From NCBI RefSeq assembly GCF_016616425.1, contig NZ_CP067101.1:2728001-2792000 (forward strand): a stretch of 64,000 nucleotides of DNA, given 5' to 3'. Below, piece after piece: positions 18,756-27,780 of this stretch. Within the stretch, counting starts at the first letter, position 1, and every line of letters begins with the position of its first letter. This DNA comes from Bradyrhizobium diazoefficiens. Its GTDB lineage: Bacteria > Pseudomonadota > Alphaproteobacteria > Rhizobiales > Xanthobacteraceae. The notes under the pieces were generated by a model. The model did no database searches. It saw only the letters and a program-made list of their open reading frames with translations, and was not told the DNA's origin. Made by a program: the position numbers and the translations under genes.

Positions 18756-19257
18756 GCGGGGTTCCTCGTGGTCAGCAGTAGAGGGTCAAATCGAGACTTC
18801 GAGTCCTAAACGTTCGTCGAGCACGACGTTTCCCGAGGCATCGGTGCGACAGTGGTTTTAGCCGCAATCAGTGAGCATCGCCGTACGATGACGCGTCGTC
18901 GGCGCCGTCCGGCAGATGATCGCGAAGGTTGTCAGGAGGCCGTATTCACGTGGGGCGCAAGAGTAGCCCGTTTGAGCTGAGCGGCAGTGACGGTTGCCTG
19001 TGCCACATGGGGCATTCACGTAAGCGAGACAAGTATGGCGATCCATTTCGCGATGGTCAGGACGCTGGCTATGCGTGGATCGATCGGTCGTGGGGATACC
19101 AGGATTCACATGTCCAGGGGTCGCGCTATGACGACGGCCAGCTTAGCATTCGGCGCGGGCGTGCGATAGAAGATGCCGTTCAACCTCCAACCTCGCCGGA
19201 TGCACGATGCCAGCCGGAGGTGCCGGTCAGAACGCAAGCCATGTCGCTCCGCCGTCC
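18756..19257. other. Gene-poor stretch
   Basis: About 500 bp without a supportable gene. Frames of up to 115 codons exist on both strands but show no domain, no biased codon use and no ribosome site. It may contain the promoter for the DUF4396 gene. Confidence 0.4.
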
Positions 19258-19407
19258 CTACGTTTCATTTCTGTGATAGCGATCACGCGTGACTTCCTCG
19301 CCGATGCGGTCAGCGGCCCGGTTCCGGTGGCGGTAGCTGACGACGCCGTAGATCAGCGCCAGCAGGAGCACGACGGCTCCCACGAAATAGACGACTTCGA
19401 GGCCCAT
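19258..19407 (-). CDS. Small single-helix membrane protein, 49 aa
   Basis: The reading frame starts MGLEVVYFVGAVVLLLALIY, one hydrophobic transmembrane segment, and ends with a charged cytoplasmic-type tail containing SYRHRNRAADRIGEEVTRDRY. GGAG lies 7 nt before the ATG, and the ORF ends with TAG. Composition and the ribosome site support it as a real gene. Function unknown. It resembles the many short membrane peptides of Bradyrhizobium that are left unannotated. Confidence 0.65.
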   Translation of the reverse strand: MGLEVVYFVGAVVLLLALIYGVVSYRHRNRAADRIGEEVTRDRYHRNET

Positions 19408-19887
19408 GACAAATCTCCGATCCAACTGACGTTGCTATGCGGCGCGACGATTTCCTTTGCGCTATGGCGATCGTCCTCTTCTTCCATGTCGAGTCCAGGC
19501 CCCCTTGTTCTCTCCGACATGCGTTCTTTGTTCACTGTCGCCCGAGTGCGCCGCTCCGCTTCCTTCTCGGGAACTCCACGATCTTCGTTGCTATCCGCGA
19601 CATAGCTGGTTTGCCGCTTCCGCTTGTCTGTCGCCAGCGAGCAGCCGCCTCTGCAGGTTGCTCCCAACCACCAAAGAACCGAGTACGAAGCGTGTTGGTT
19701 CCCAAGTGCCTGAAGGTCGCTCTCTCCTCACAAAAAGCTGAGATTGCGATGAAGCGCTGCGGTGCTCAGGTTTGGAACTATCCCGGCGCCATCTGTTGAT
19801 TATGGAAGCCGCTGCATCCTGCGGCGTTTTCCGCGCGGCCCGCGCCCTCAGCGGCGGCCGCCACTGCCCCCGACCGGAGCGCCTGCG
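19408..19887. other. Upstream region of the aldehyde oxidoreductase operon
   Basis: About 480 bp. A 104-codon minus-strand frame (19353-19667) is present but has no domain and weak start signals, so I do not call it. The promoter of the 19.9-23.6 kb operon must lie here; no clear sigma-70 pair was identified. Confidence 0.35.
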
Positions 19888-20397
19888 ATGATAAAAGTGT
19901 CCTTTGACGTGAACGGCACGTCTTATGAACTCGCACTCGACACCAGGACCACGCTGCTCGATGCGCTACGCGAGCACTTGCATCTGACCGGCACCAAGAA
20001 GGGCTGCGACCATGGTCAGTGCGGCGCCTGCACGGTTATCGTCGATGGGAGGCGCATCAATTCGTGCCTCACGCTCGCTGTCATGCATGAGGGTGACGAG
20101 ATCACCACGATCGAGGGGCTGGGCTCGCCGGAACACCTGCATCCGCTGCAAGCCGCCTTCGTCGAGCACGACGGCTATCAGTGCGGTTATTGCACGCCGG
20201 GACAGATTTGCTCGGCGGTTGCCGTGCTTGACGAGATCAAGGCCGGAATCCCGAGCCACGTGACGGCGGATCTGACCGCGCCGGTACAACTGACCGATGC
20301 CGAGTTGCGGGAGCGCATGAGCGGCAACATCTGTCGCTGCGGAGCCTATTCGAACATCGCCGAAGCGATCGGTGAGGTCGCCGGGAGGAATGCATGA
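19888..20397 (+). CDS. Aldehyde/xanthine oxidoreductase small subunit, two [2Fe-2S] clusters (PaoA-like)
   Basis: A 169-residue electron-transfer subunit. The N-terminal plant-ferredoxin domain has [21 protein letters not shown], and the C-terminal four-helix domain has [12 protein letters not shown] and ICRCGAYSN. It carries electrons from the molybdenum subunit to the FAD subunit. The ATG at 19888 matches the family start, [16 protein letters not shown]. coli PaoA has a Tat signal peptide and is periplasmic. No such leader is present with this start, so a cytoplasmic enzyme is indicated. The stop overlaps the next gene's start by 4 bp (ATGA). Confidence 0.93.
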   Translation: MIKVSFDVNGTSYELALDTRTTLLDALREHLHLTGTKKGCDHGQCGACTVIVDGRRINSCLTLAVMHEGDEITTIEGLGSPEHLHPLQAAFVEHDGYQCGYCTPGQICSAVAVLDEIKAGIPSHVTADLTAPVQLTDAELRERMSGNICRCGAYSNIAEAIGEVAGRNA

Positions 20398-21344
20398 GAT
20401 CCTTCACCTACGAGCGCGCGCATTCCCCTGCCGAGGCGGCCGATGTAGCCGCACACACCAAGAATGCGAAGTTCATCGCCGGCGGCACCAACCTCCTTGA
20501 CTTGATGAAGCTCGAGATCGAGACGCCGGCGCATCTGATCGATGTCAACGGCCTCGCACTCGACAGGATCGAGGCGACGCCGGATGGCGGCTTGCGGGTC
20601 GGCGCGCTGGTCCGCAATACCGATCTGGCGGCGGATGCGCGGGTGCGCCGCGACTACGGCGTGCTGTCGCGGGCGCTGCTCGCCGGCGCCTCCGGGCAGT
20701 TGCGGAACAAGGCGACGACTGCTGGCAATCTCTTGCAGCGGACGCGCTGTCCCTATTTCTACGACACCAACCTGCCTTGCAATAAACGCAGGCCCGGCAG
20801 CGGCTGTGCTGCAATCGGCGGCTTCAGCCGGCAGCATGCCGTGATCGGTGCGAGCGAGGCCTGTATCGCGACTCATCCGAGCGACATGGCGGTGGCAATG
20901 CGTGCGCTCGACGCAACGGTAGAAACCGTGCGGCCCGACGGTTCCACGCGAAGCATCCCGATCGCTATGTTGCACCGCTTGCCAGGCGACACACCGGAGG
21001 TCGAGACCGTGCTCGAGCCCGGAGAACTGATCACCGCAGTGGTGCTACCAAAACCCGTCGGCGGCACCCAGGCCTACCGCAAGGTCCGCGACCGTGCGTC
21101 CTATGCGTTCGCCTTGGTCTCGGTCGCCGCGATTGTGCAGCATGATGGCACTGGCCGCGTTGCAGTCGGCGGCGTCGCGCACAAGCCGTGGCGCGTCGAG
21201 GCGGCGGAAGCGGAATTGCCGCGCGGCGCCAGGGCCGTCATCGCGCGTTTGTTCGCCGACGCCAAGCCGACGTCGGACAGCGCATTCAAGCTGCAGCTCG
21301 CCGAGCGAACACTCGCTGCGGTGCTGCGCGAGGCAAGGGGTTAA
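20394..21344 (+). CDS. Aldehyde/xanthine oxidoreductase FAD-binding subunit (PaoB-like)
   Basis: A 316-residue FAD subunit of the xanthine oxidase family. [15 protein letters not shown] is the FAD pyrophosphate-binding loop. A Cys-rich insertion [20 protein letters not shown], followed by a further Cys in GCAAIGG, is the place where E. coli PaoB ligates an extra [4Fe-4S] cluster. A CO-dehydrogenase-flavoprotein C-terminal domain follows. The insertion separates it from plain CoxM/HcrB-type subunits. It is translationally coupled to the small subunit gene and lies 3 bp before the large subunit gene. Confidence 0.93.
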   Translation: MRSFTYERAHSPAEAADVAAHTKNAKFIAGGTNLLDLMKLEIETPAHLIDVNGLALDRIEATPDGGLRVGALVRNTDLAADARVRRDYGVLSRALLAGASGQLRNKATTAGNLLQRTRCPYFYDTNLPCNKRRPGSGCAAIGGFSRQHAVIGASEACIATHPSDMAVAMRALDATVETVRPDGSTRSIPIAMLHRLPGDTPEVETVLEPGELITAVVLPKPVGGTQAYRKVRDRASYAFALVSVAAIVQHDGTGRVAVGGVAHKPWRVEAAEAELPRGARAVIARLFADAKPTSDSAFKLQLAERTLAAVLREARG

Positions 21345-21347
21345 AGC

Positions 21348-23555
21348 ATGCGGTTCGAACATCCAGCTACCTTCAACCCGATCGACCAGCTCAGGACGAT
21401 CGGCCGTCCAACCAGCCGGATCGAGGGGCCGCTGAAGACGACAGGCACCGCGCCTTATGCCTATGAGCGCCATGATGTCGCACCAAACCAGGCCTATGGC
21501 TATGTGATCGGCGCGTCGATTGGCAAGGGACGGATCGCCGCGATGGACCTCGGTGCGGCAAATGCCGCGCCCGGCGTGCTCGCCGTCGTCACATCCGACA
21601 ATGCGGGCAAGCTCGCGAAAGGCGAACGCAACGCGGCGCCGCTGCTTGGCGGCCCCGACATCGCACACTACCACCAGGCCGTCGCCGTCGTCGTGGCCGA
21701 GAGCTTCGAGCAGGCTCGCGCGGCGGCCCAGCTGGTTCGGATCGACTATGTCAAGGGCAACGGCAAGTTCGATCTCGCTGCGGACATGGATGCCGCCGGC
21801 ATTCCCGAGCCTTCGTTCGGTGGGCCCGCCGATACCGCCACGGGCGAGTTTGCATCTGCGTTCGCGGCGGCGCCGGTGCGGCTGGACGCCACCTACACCA
21901 CGCCCGATCAGGGACACGCGATGATGGAGCCGCACGCGTCGATTGCGGCCTGGGAGGGCGACAAGTTGACGGTCTGGACCTCCAACCAGATGGTCGCGTG
22001 GGCCGTTGATGACCTTGCAAAGACGCTCGGAATCTCCAAGACGAATGTCCGCGTGGTGTCGCCCTATGTCGGTGGTGGCTTTGGCGGCAAATTGTTCCTG
22101 CGTGCCGACGTGCTGCTTGCCGCGCTCGGTGCGCGCGCGGCGGGACGGCCGGTCAAGGTGGCACTCCAGCGCCCGCTGATGTTCAACAACACCACGCACC
22201 GGCCGGCCACGATCCAGCGTATCCGCATCGGTGCCGAACGCGATGGCAGGATCACCGCGATCGGGCATGAGAGCTGGTCCGGCAATGTCGAGGGCGGCGA
22301 GCCCGAAATGGCGGTGAGCCAGACGCGGCTGCTCTACGCTGGCGCCAACCGGATGACGGCGACGCGGATGGCGGCGCTCGATCTGCCCGAAGGCAATGCA
22401 ATGCGTGCCCCGGGCGAGGCATCGGGCATGATGGCGCTGGAGATCGCGATCGATGAGCTCGCCGATGAGCTCGGCATCGATCCGGTCGCGTTGCGCATCA
22501 CGAATGACACCCAGGTCGATCCCGAACATCCGGAGCGGCGGTTCTCGCAGCGGCAGCTCGCCCGATGCCTCCGCGAAGGTGCAGACCGCTTCGGTTGGAG
22601 TCGGCGCAACCCACGACCCGGCCAGGTCCGCGATGGGCGCCGGCTTATCGGCATGGGCGTCGCCGCCGCCTTCCGCAACAATCTCGTGACCAAATCGGCG
22701 GCGCGCGTTCGTCTTGATCGGAGCGGCCAGGTGACGGTCGAGACCGACATGACCGACATCGGCACCGGCTCCTACACAATCATCGCGCAGACCGCCGCCG
22801 AGATGATGGGCATCGGGCTGGAGAAGGTCACCGTTCGGCTCGGCGACTCCGACTTTCCGGTCTCCTGCGGCTCCGGCGGACAATGGGGCGGCAACAATTC
22901 GACCGCGGGCGTCTACGCCGCCTGCGTGAAGTTGCGCGAGACGATCGCGCAGAAGCTCGGCTTCAACTCCGCCGAGGCGGTCTTCTCCGATGGCGCAGTC
23001 CGATCAGGCAATCGCAGCGTGCCGCTGGCGCAAGCCGCCGGCGAGGAAGGCCTGATGGCCGAGGACGCCATCGAATATGGCGACCTCGCCAAGACCTATC
23101 AACAATCGACATTTGGCGCGCATTTCGTGGAGGTAGGCGTCGATGCCGACACTGCGGAGATCCGCGTCCGGCGGATGCTAGCGGTCTGCGCCGCGGGTCG
23201 CATCCTCAACCCGAAGGCGGCGCGCAGCCAGGTGATCGGCGCGATGACCATGGGCGTCGGTGCGGCACTGATGGAGGAATTGGTGGTCGACAAGCGCTAT
23301 GGCCTGTTCGTCAATCACGACCTCGCAGGCTACGAGGTACCTGTCCATGCCGACATTCCGCATCAGGACATGATCTTCCTGGACGAGACCGATCCCATGT
23401 CCTCGCCAATGAAGGCCAAGGGCGTCGCCGAGCTCGGTATCTGCGGTGTCGCCGCGGCCGTCGCCAACGCTGTCTACAACGCCACCGGCATCCGCGTGCG
23501 CGACTATCCCATTACCATCGACAAGTTGCTCGACCGGATGCCCGATGTCGAATGA
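21348..23555 (+). CDS. Aldehyde/xanthine oxidoreductase molybdenum subunit (PaoC-like)
   Basis: A 735-residue catalytic subunit binding molybdenum cofactor. GYVIGASIGKGRI in the hammerhead domain, GGGFGGKLFLRADV, RAPGEASGMMALE and the C-terminal KGVAELGICGVAAAVANA are conserved, the last carrying the active-site Glu. With the two preceding subunits it forms a heterotrimer that oxidises aldehydes to acids, with electrons passing through Fe-S and FAD. PaoABC-type enzymes detoxify aromatic aldehydes. The physiological substrate here is unknown. No molybdenum cofactor insertion chaperone (PaoD/XdhC) follows, so it must be encoded elsewhere. Confidence 0.93.
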   Translation: MRFEHPATFNPIDQLRTIGRPTSRIEGPLKTTGTAPYAYERHDVAPNQAYGYVIGASIGKGRIAAMDLGAANAAPGVLAVVTSDNAGKLAKGERNAAPLLGGPDIAHYHQAVAVVVAESFEQARAAAQLVRIDYVKGNGKFDLAADMDAAGIPEPSFGGPADTATGEFASAFAAAPVRLDATYTTPDQGHAMMEPHASIAAWEGDKLTVWTSNQMVAWAVDDLAKTLGISKTNVRVVSPYVGGGFGGKLFLRADVLLAALGARAAGRPVKVALQRPLMFNNTTHRPATIQRIRIGAERDGRITAIGHESWSGNVEGGEPEMAVSQTRLLYAGANRMTATRMAALDLPEGNAMRAPGEASGMMALEIAIDELADELGIDPVALRITNDTQVDPEHPERRFSQRQLARCLREGADRFGWSRRNPRPGQVRDGRRLIGMGVAAAFRNNLVTKSAARVRLDRSGQVTVETDMTDIGTGSYTIIAQTAAEMMGIGLEKVTVRLGDSDFPVSCGSGGQWGGNNSTAGVYAACVKLRETIAQKLGFNSAEAVFSDGAVRSGNRSVPLAQAAGEEGLMAEDAIEYGDLAKTYQQSTFGAHFVEVGVDADTAEIRVRRMLAVCAAGRILNPKAARSQVIGAMTMGVGAALMEELVVDKRYGLFVNHDLAGYEVPVHADIPHQDMIFLDETDPMSSPMKAKGVAELGICGVAAAVANAVYNATGIRVRDYPITIDKLLDRMPDVE

Positions 23556-23911
23556 GCTGCCTCGGGCATAATGTGCAATTGCGCTGGATCACGAACTCCA
23601 TGACTCCGTGAAAAATTGGAATCGGCCGAATGTGGCGAGAGAGCTGTCCTGCCTCCAATCCCGACGGGTCGCATTCGGCCGTGTCCGCCTGCGCCAGCAT
23701 ATGGCGGCGGTGCTGTGCTTCCGGGAACAAAATCATCCAGCCTGCGTCAATCTGACAACCTCGCTGTTTCAGGTGAGGATCGCCTCCATTCCATCAGAAT
23801 GGCAAAGCGGAAGGCAGGTGCACTGAATGCGGCGGTGCCGCCAGAGCTTTGTGGCACCTTGCCAAGAAAAGACCGCCGGCGGCCCAACCTCTACCTCTCC
23901 CGGACCGATTC
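23556..23911. other. Intergenic stretch before the GH15 gene
   Basis: About 355 bp with no supported gene. A short frame starting at the ATG near 23802 (MAKRKAGALNAAVPPEL) looks protein-like for some 17 codons and then loses any pattern, so it may be a gene remnant. Confidence 0.3.
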
Positions 23912-25729
23912 ATGTCGCACCGCAACCATCACCAGCGACCCGGCATCAAGGATTACGCCATCATCGGCGACTGCCGCACGGCTGCGTTGATTTCGAGGGA
24001 GGGATCCATCGATTGGCTGTGTCTTCCCGATTTCTCCAGCTCCAGCGTGTTCGCCCGTCTGCTAGATCCGCGCGGCGGTCACTTTTCTATCGCGCCCAGC
24101 GCGGAATTCGCCACCAGACGAAGGTATCTGTCCCGCTCCGCAGTCCTGGAAACGGTCTTTGAGACCGAGACCGGTCGGGCCAGGCTCATCGATCTTTGCC
24201 CGATCGTCGACGGCGTCGGATCGCTCGAGCCGATGCGAGAGATACTGCGCATCATCGAAGGTATTGAAGGCTATGTAGATCTGGAGATCGAATTTACGCC
24301 ACGTCCGGATTACGGCCACGCAAAGCCCGAGCTCCGTCGCGTTACCGACGATGTCTGGCGCTGCGGCTGGAACGAGTTGTTGCTGCTCAACAGCAGGCTT
24401 CGATTGGCCGAATGCGGGGCGTCATTGCGCGGAGCGGTTCGGCTGACTGCCGGAATGCGCGAACATGTCAGCCTTGCCTATGTCGATCGCGACATCGGCA
24501 CCATTGCGCCATTGGGCACGGAAGCTGATGCTCGCTGTGAGCGTACGCTTGCGTGGTGGCGGGATTGGAGCAGGGCCTGCCGATATGACGGACCGGAGCG
24601 CGACATCGTGCTGCGAAGTGCAATTACGCTCAAGCTCCTGACCTTCTGTCTTTCCGGCGCTGTCGTGGCGGCGCCAACGACATCGATCCCGGAAGCGATC
24701 GGCGGGAGCCGCAATTGGGATTACCGCTACTGCTGGCTACGCGATGCCGGATTGACCATGAGCGCCTTTCTCGGATTGGGATTCCACCAGGAGGCCTCAA
24801 TGTATCTCGGCTGGCTGCTGCACGCCACGCGGCTCGGCCGTCCAAAGCTGAGCATTCTCTACGATGTCTACGGGCGCACAAACCTGCGCGAGCGAAAACT
24901 GGACTGGTTCGCCGGTCATTGCAACTCGTCTCCCGTCCGGATCGGGAATGACGCGGTCGGGCAGTTTCAGCTCGATGTTTATGGTCAGGTTATTGCGGCC
25001 GCGCAATCCTATGCCGCATCGGGGCATGAACTCGAACCGGCCGAAGCGCGTATGCTCGCCGGGTTTGGCAAGGTCGTGTGCGCGAGGTGGCGAGAGCCGG
25101 ACAACGGGATCTGGGAAATCCCGGGACGACGTCGTCCGTATACGTTTTCGAAGGTGATGTGCTGGGTCGCATTGGACAAGCTGCTTTGGCTTCACGAAAA
25201 GGGAATTGTGCGCCTTGGATCCAACGAAAAGCGGTTCCGGCGGACTTGCGAAGACATCGCAGAATGCATTGAGAGCCAGGGCTTCGATGCGGATCTCGAG
25301 AGCTACACGGGTACGCTCGGCGCAAAGAATGTCGATGCGGCATCATTGCTGATGCCTTTCTTTGGATATCGGGAATACTCGGACCCACGCGCGGTGTCGA
25401 CCTATAACCGTGTCCAGGCGGAACTCGGTTCGCATGAGCTGCTGTACCGATACGCGCCGGGGTACGATGGACTGCCGGGCAAGCAGGGCGCATTCGGGAT
25501 GTGCAGCTTTTTCGCTGTCGGTCATCTGGCGATGCGCGGCCTCGTCGGCGAAGCGCAATGCCTGTTCGAGCATCTGTGCTCGTTTGGAAGCGACCTCGGC
25601 CTTTTTGCGGAGGAGATCGAGCCGGAGTCCGCCAGAGCTCTTGGCAACTATCCTCAGGCCTTCACGCATGCAGGCTTGATCTATTCCGCACTATCGATCC
25701 AGCGGGCGCGGGCGGGAGGTGGTCGATGA
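23912..25729 (+). CDS. Glycoside hydrolase family 15 protein (glucoamylase/trehalase type)
   Basis: A 605-residue protein with an N-terminal beta-sandwich domain (IKDYAIIGDCRTAALISREG, SIDWLCLPDF) and a C-terminal alpha/alpha barrel. The signature NWDYRYCWLRDAGLTMSAF lies near residue 268. FAEEIEPESARALGNYPQAF near 567 holds the proposed catalytic base. Bacterial relatives act as trehalases or glucoamylase-like enzymes on storage sugars or glucans. No signal peptide is seen, so it is cytoplasmic. It is translationally coupled to a membrane protein gene (ATGA overlap). GH15 genes of this type often sit in stress or trehalose contexts in rhizobia. Confidence 0.92.
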   Translation: MSHRNHHQRPGIKDYAIIGDCRTAALISREGSIDWLCLPDFSSSSVFARLLDPRGGHFSIAPSAEFATRRRYLSRSAVLETVFETETGRARLIDLCPIVDGVGSLEPMREILRIIEGIEGYVDLEIEFTPRPDYGHAKPELRRVTDDVWRCGWNELLLLNSRLRLAECGASLRGAVRLTAGMREHVSLAYVDRDIGTIAPLGTEADARCERTLAWWRDWSRACRYDGPERDIVLRSAITLKLLTFCLSGAVVAAPTTSIPEAIGGSRNWDYRYCWLRDAGLTMSAFLGLGFHQEASMYLGWLLHATRLGRPKLSILYDVYGRTNLRERKLDWFAGHCNSSPVRIGNDAVGQFQLDVYGQVIAAAQSYAASGHELEPAEARMLAGFGKVVCARWREPDNGIWEIPGRRRPYTFSKVMCWVALDKLLWLHEKGIVRLGSNEKRFRRTCEDIAECIESQGFDADLESYTGTLGAKNVDAASLLMPFFGYREYSDPRAVSTYNRVQAELGSHELLYRYAPGYDGLPGKQGAFGMCSFFAVGHLAMRGLVGEAQCLFEHLCSFGSDLGLFAEEIEPESARALGNYPQAFTHAGLIYSALSIQRARAGGGR

Positions 25730-26232
25730 CGCCAGTCCACGGTGCCTCTCCTTACCTTGCGCTGTGGGGGCTCATCGCCACACTGGCGATGACATCTATC
25801 CTCGAAGCAAGTCGAGGGCTTGGATTGTCGCGGCTCAGTTTGCCTTTCCTGATAGGCACGTTTTTCACCAGCCGTCGCCGGTGGGCGATCATTCTCGGAT
25901 TTGTACTTTACACGATCGGCGGCTGGATATTTGCGTTCACCTATTTTGTGCTCTTTGCGAGTGTCGGCGTCTACACGTGGTGGTTCGGAGCTCTTGCCGG
26001 CCTGGTCCATGGTTTCATTCTGCTGACCTGCGCGCTGCCGCTTTTGCCCTTTGTGCATCCGCGAATGGCCTCAGAGTATCATTCGGCATCGGCGATCCGC
26101 CAGCTTGAGCCTCCGGGATTTCTTGCATTGAACTACGGCTATCACACGCCTCTGAGCACGCTGATCGCCCTCATCGTCTACGGCGCAGCTTTGGGCGGAT
26201 TCGAGCAAGTTGAACGCGCGGCCGGCCTCTAA
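25726..26232 (+). CDS. Membrane protein coupled to GH15, unknown function
   Basis: A 168-residue protein with about four transmembrane segments (ALWGLIATLAMTSILEA, WAIILGFVLYTIGGWIFAF, GVYTWWFGALAGLVHGFILL and TLIALIVYGAALGGF). Its ATG overlaps the stop of the GH15 gene by 4 bp, so the two proteins are made together. No known domain was recognised. Its 3' end overlaps the 3' end of the convergent broken SDR gene by about 60 bp. Confidence 0.75.
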   Translation: MTPVHGASPYLALWGLIATLAMTSILEASRGLGLSRLSLPFLIGTFFTSRRRWAIILGFVLYTIGGWIFAFTYFVLFASVGVYTWWFGALAGLVHGFILLTCALPLLPFVHPRMASEYHSASAIRQLEPPGFLALNYGYHTPLSTLIALIVYGAALGGFEQVERAAGL

Positions 26233-27192
26233 CGCCGCCGCGGGCATTTGCCATTCTTTGGCCCAGTAGGCCAATCGCCAACAGGGCGGCTCCGCATGCA
26301 GCCACCGATGCCACGCGCGCAAGAGGACCGGGCGTGACGAGCGCTTGATTGGTCGCCTCGTTGCCGAAACGGCCATGCGTGCGATGCAGGTCATGAACCG
26401 GGTTGATCAAATTATCTCTTCGGTCCTGCGCCACGGGTGTGCGCGTCTCCTGTCCGGTAACCGTCGTTCTGGCGAGATATTGATCCAGGTAGCCAGGCAG
26501 CAACATATTTCCGAGGATCACCTTCAACGTGCTAAATCCGATCCAGTACTCCCGCGCCGGATGTTGCGCCGCCCTGAAGATCGCGTCCGCAATCACTTCC
26601 GGCTGCACGACGGGTGCCACGGGGCGCGGTTCGTGGGCCATGTGCGTGCGCGCCCAATCGAATTGCGGAGTATTGACCGCCGGTAGCTCCACGATGATCA
26701 GCTTGATTCCGCTCTTGGAATGGAGGAGCTCCGAACGCAGCGAATCGGTGAAGGCGCGGATCGCGTGTTTCGCTCCGCAATAGGCCGCCTGCAGTGGAAT
26801 GCCGCGATACGCCAAGGCTGAGCCAATCTGGACGATGGTGCCGCGGTTGCGCGGGCGCATGTGCTGCAGCGCGGCCATCGTGCCGTGGACTGTCCCGAGA
26901 TACGTACCGTCACCATCGCGTCATTGATCCAGACGTCGATCGCGCCGAGCTCCCGGACGATCGCCGCTGCCGCTGCAAACACTTCGTTCGGGTTGGAGAC
27001 GTCCGCCGGCGCAACGAAAGCCGTGCCTCCGAGCTGCTCGACTTCCTTCTTGACGTCATGCAGCGCGTCCGCATCGCGGGCGATCAGCCCGACCCGCGCG
27101 CCGGCCCGCGCAAACCGATGAACGGCGGCACGTCCGACACCCGCGGATGCCCCGGTAACGACGACGTTGCGATTTCGAAGCTCGCCGGACAT
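26171..27192 (-). pseudogene. Short-chain dehydrogenase/reductase broken by an internal deletion
   Basis: The first frame (from 27192) encodes the NAD(P)-binding half: NVVVTGASAGVGRAAVHRFA, then IDVWINDAMVTV. Near 26905-26911 the sequence jumps frame and continues as GTYLGTVHGTMAALQHM, then IGSALAYRGIPLQAAYCGAKHAI with the catalytic Ser and Y-x3-K. In intact relatives some 15 residues lie between these parts, so a non-multiple-of-three deletion removed them and shifted the frame. The downstream part extends to a C-terminal region with a hydrophobic helix. The gene cannot make a full SDR without recoding. Confidence 0.8.
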
Positions 27193-27204
27193 GTGGGCGA
27201 GGCC

Positions 27205-27642
27205 TCAGAGTTCGATCAGCGCAAGGCCGCTCTCCGGGTCTTTCTTCTTGCGGAGGTGGGCCGGGCTCTCGGTCACGATCACCTCGAGCGTCGGTCGCAC
27301 ATGTGCCTCTCCAAGATGACCCGCCATAGCGGAGCCGTCCCGCTTACCGACGACGAGATGAATGTGAAGGGCCGGCTGCCCTGAAGGATCTTCAGCGATG
27401 TCGCCGATCAGCGAGGCGACCTCGACCTGCTCCTTGATCGGAATGCGTATATAGTCCTTCTTGTCCCAATCGAAGTACAATAGGACGACGTCACTCAGCG
27501 CCCCGATCGCCGTAAGCTGGGCCGCCGCGATGTTCTCGGCGGCCATGAAGCGTTTCAGACAGGCCGTGACTTCGTCGCCGGCTTTGAGCACCACCGCGTA
27601 GGTGCGCTGGCCCCCGGATTGATGCAAAAGCTTGTGCCGCAT
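27205..27642 (-). CDS. PPC (DUF296) domain protein
   Basis: A 145-residue protein consisting almost entirely of a PPC/DUF296 domain. YAVVLKAGDEVTACLKRFM opens it, AQLTAIGALSDVVLLYFD follows, and ALHIHLVVGKRDGSAMAGHL is the conserved His-containing strand. In plants the domain accompanies AT-hook DNA-binding proteins. Stand-alone bacterial copies form trimers of unknown function. It is 12 bp upstream of the broken SDR gene and divergent from the TPP enzyme gene. Confidence 0.88.
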   Translation of the reverse strand: MRHKLLHQSGGQRTYAVVLKAGDEVTACLKRFMAAENIAAAQLTAIGALSDVVLLYFDWDKKDYIRIPIKEQVEVASLIGDIAEDPSGQPALHIHLVVGKRDGSAMAGHLGEAHVRPTLEVIVTESPAHLRKKKDPESGLALIEL

Positions 27643-27780
27643 TGTTCAACTCGCCTTATCCGCACACCAACCTCAGGCCTTGCTGAAAAGTTCCTGCAAT
27701 TTGGAAAGCGTAATGGAACGGGCGCGGAGGCGGCCCGTTCTTCAGTGGGGCGAGGTCGCAATCGTTTTTGGACCCATCCT

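Noticed and set aside
18929..19276. 115-codon plus-strand frame
   Set aside because: No periodicity or motif; in a gene-poor stretch.
19353..19667. 104-codon minus-strand frame upstream of the aldehyde oxidoreductase operon
   Set aside because: Its middle part looks acidic and protein-like but no ribosome site or homologous block is evident, and it overlaps the better supported 49-residue gene.
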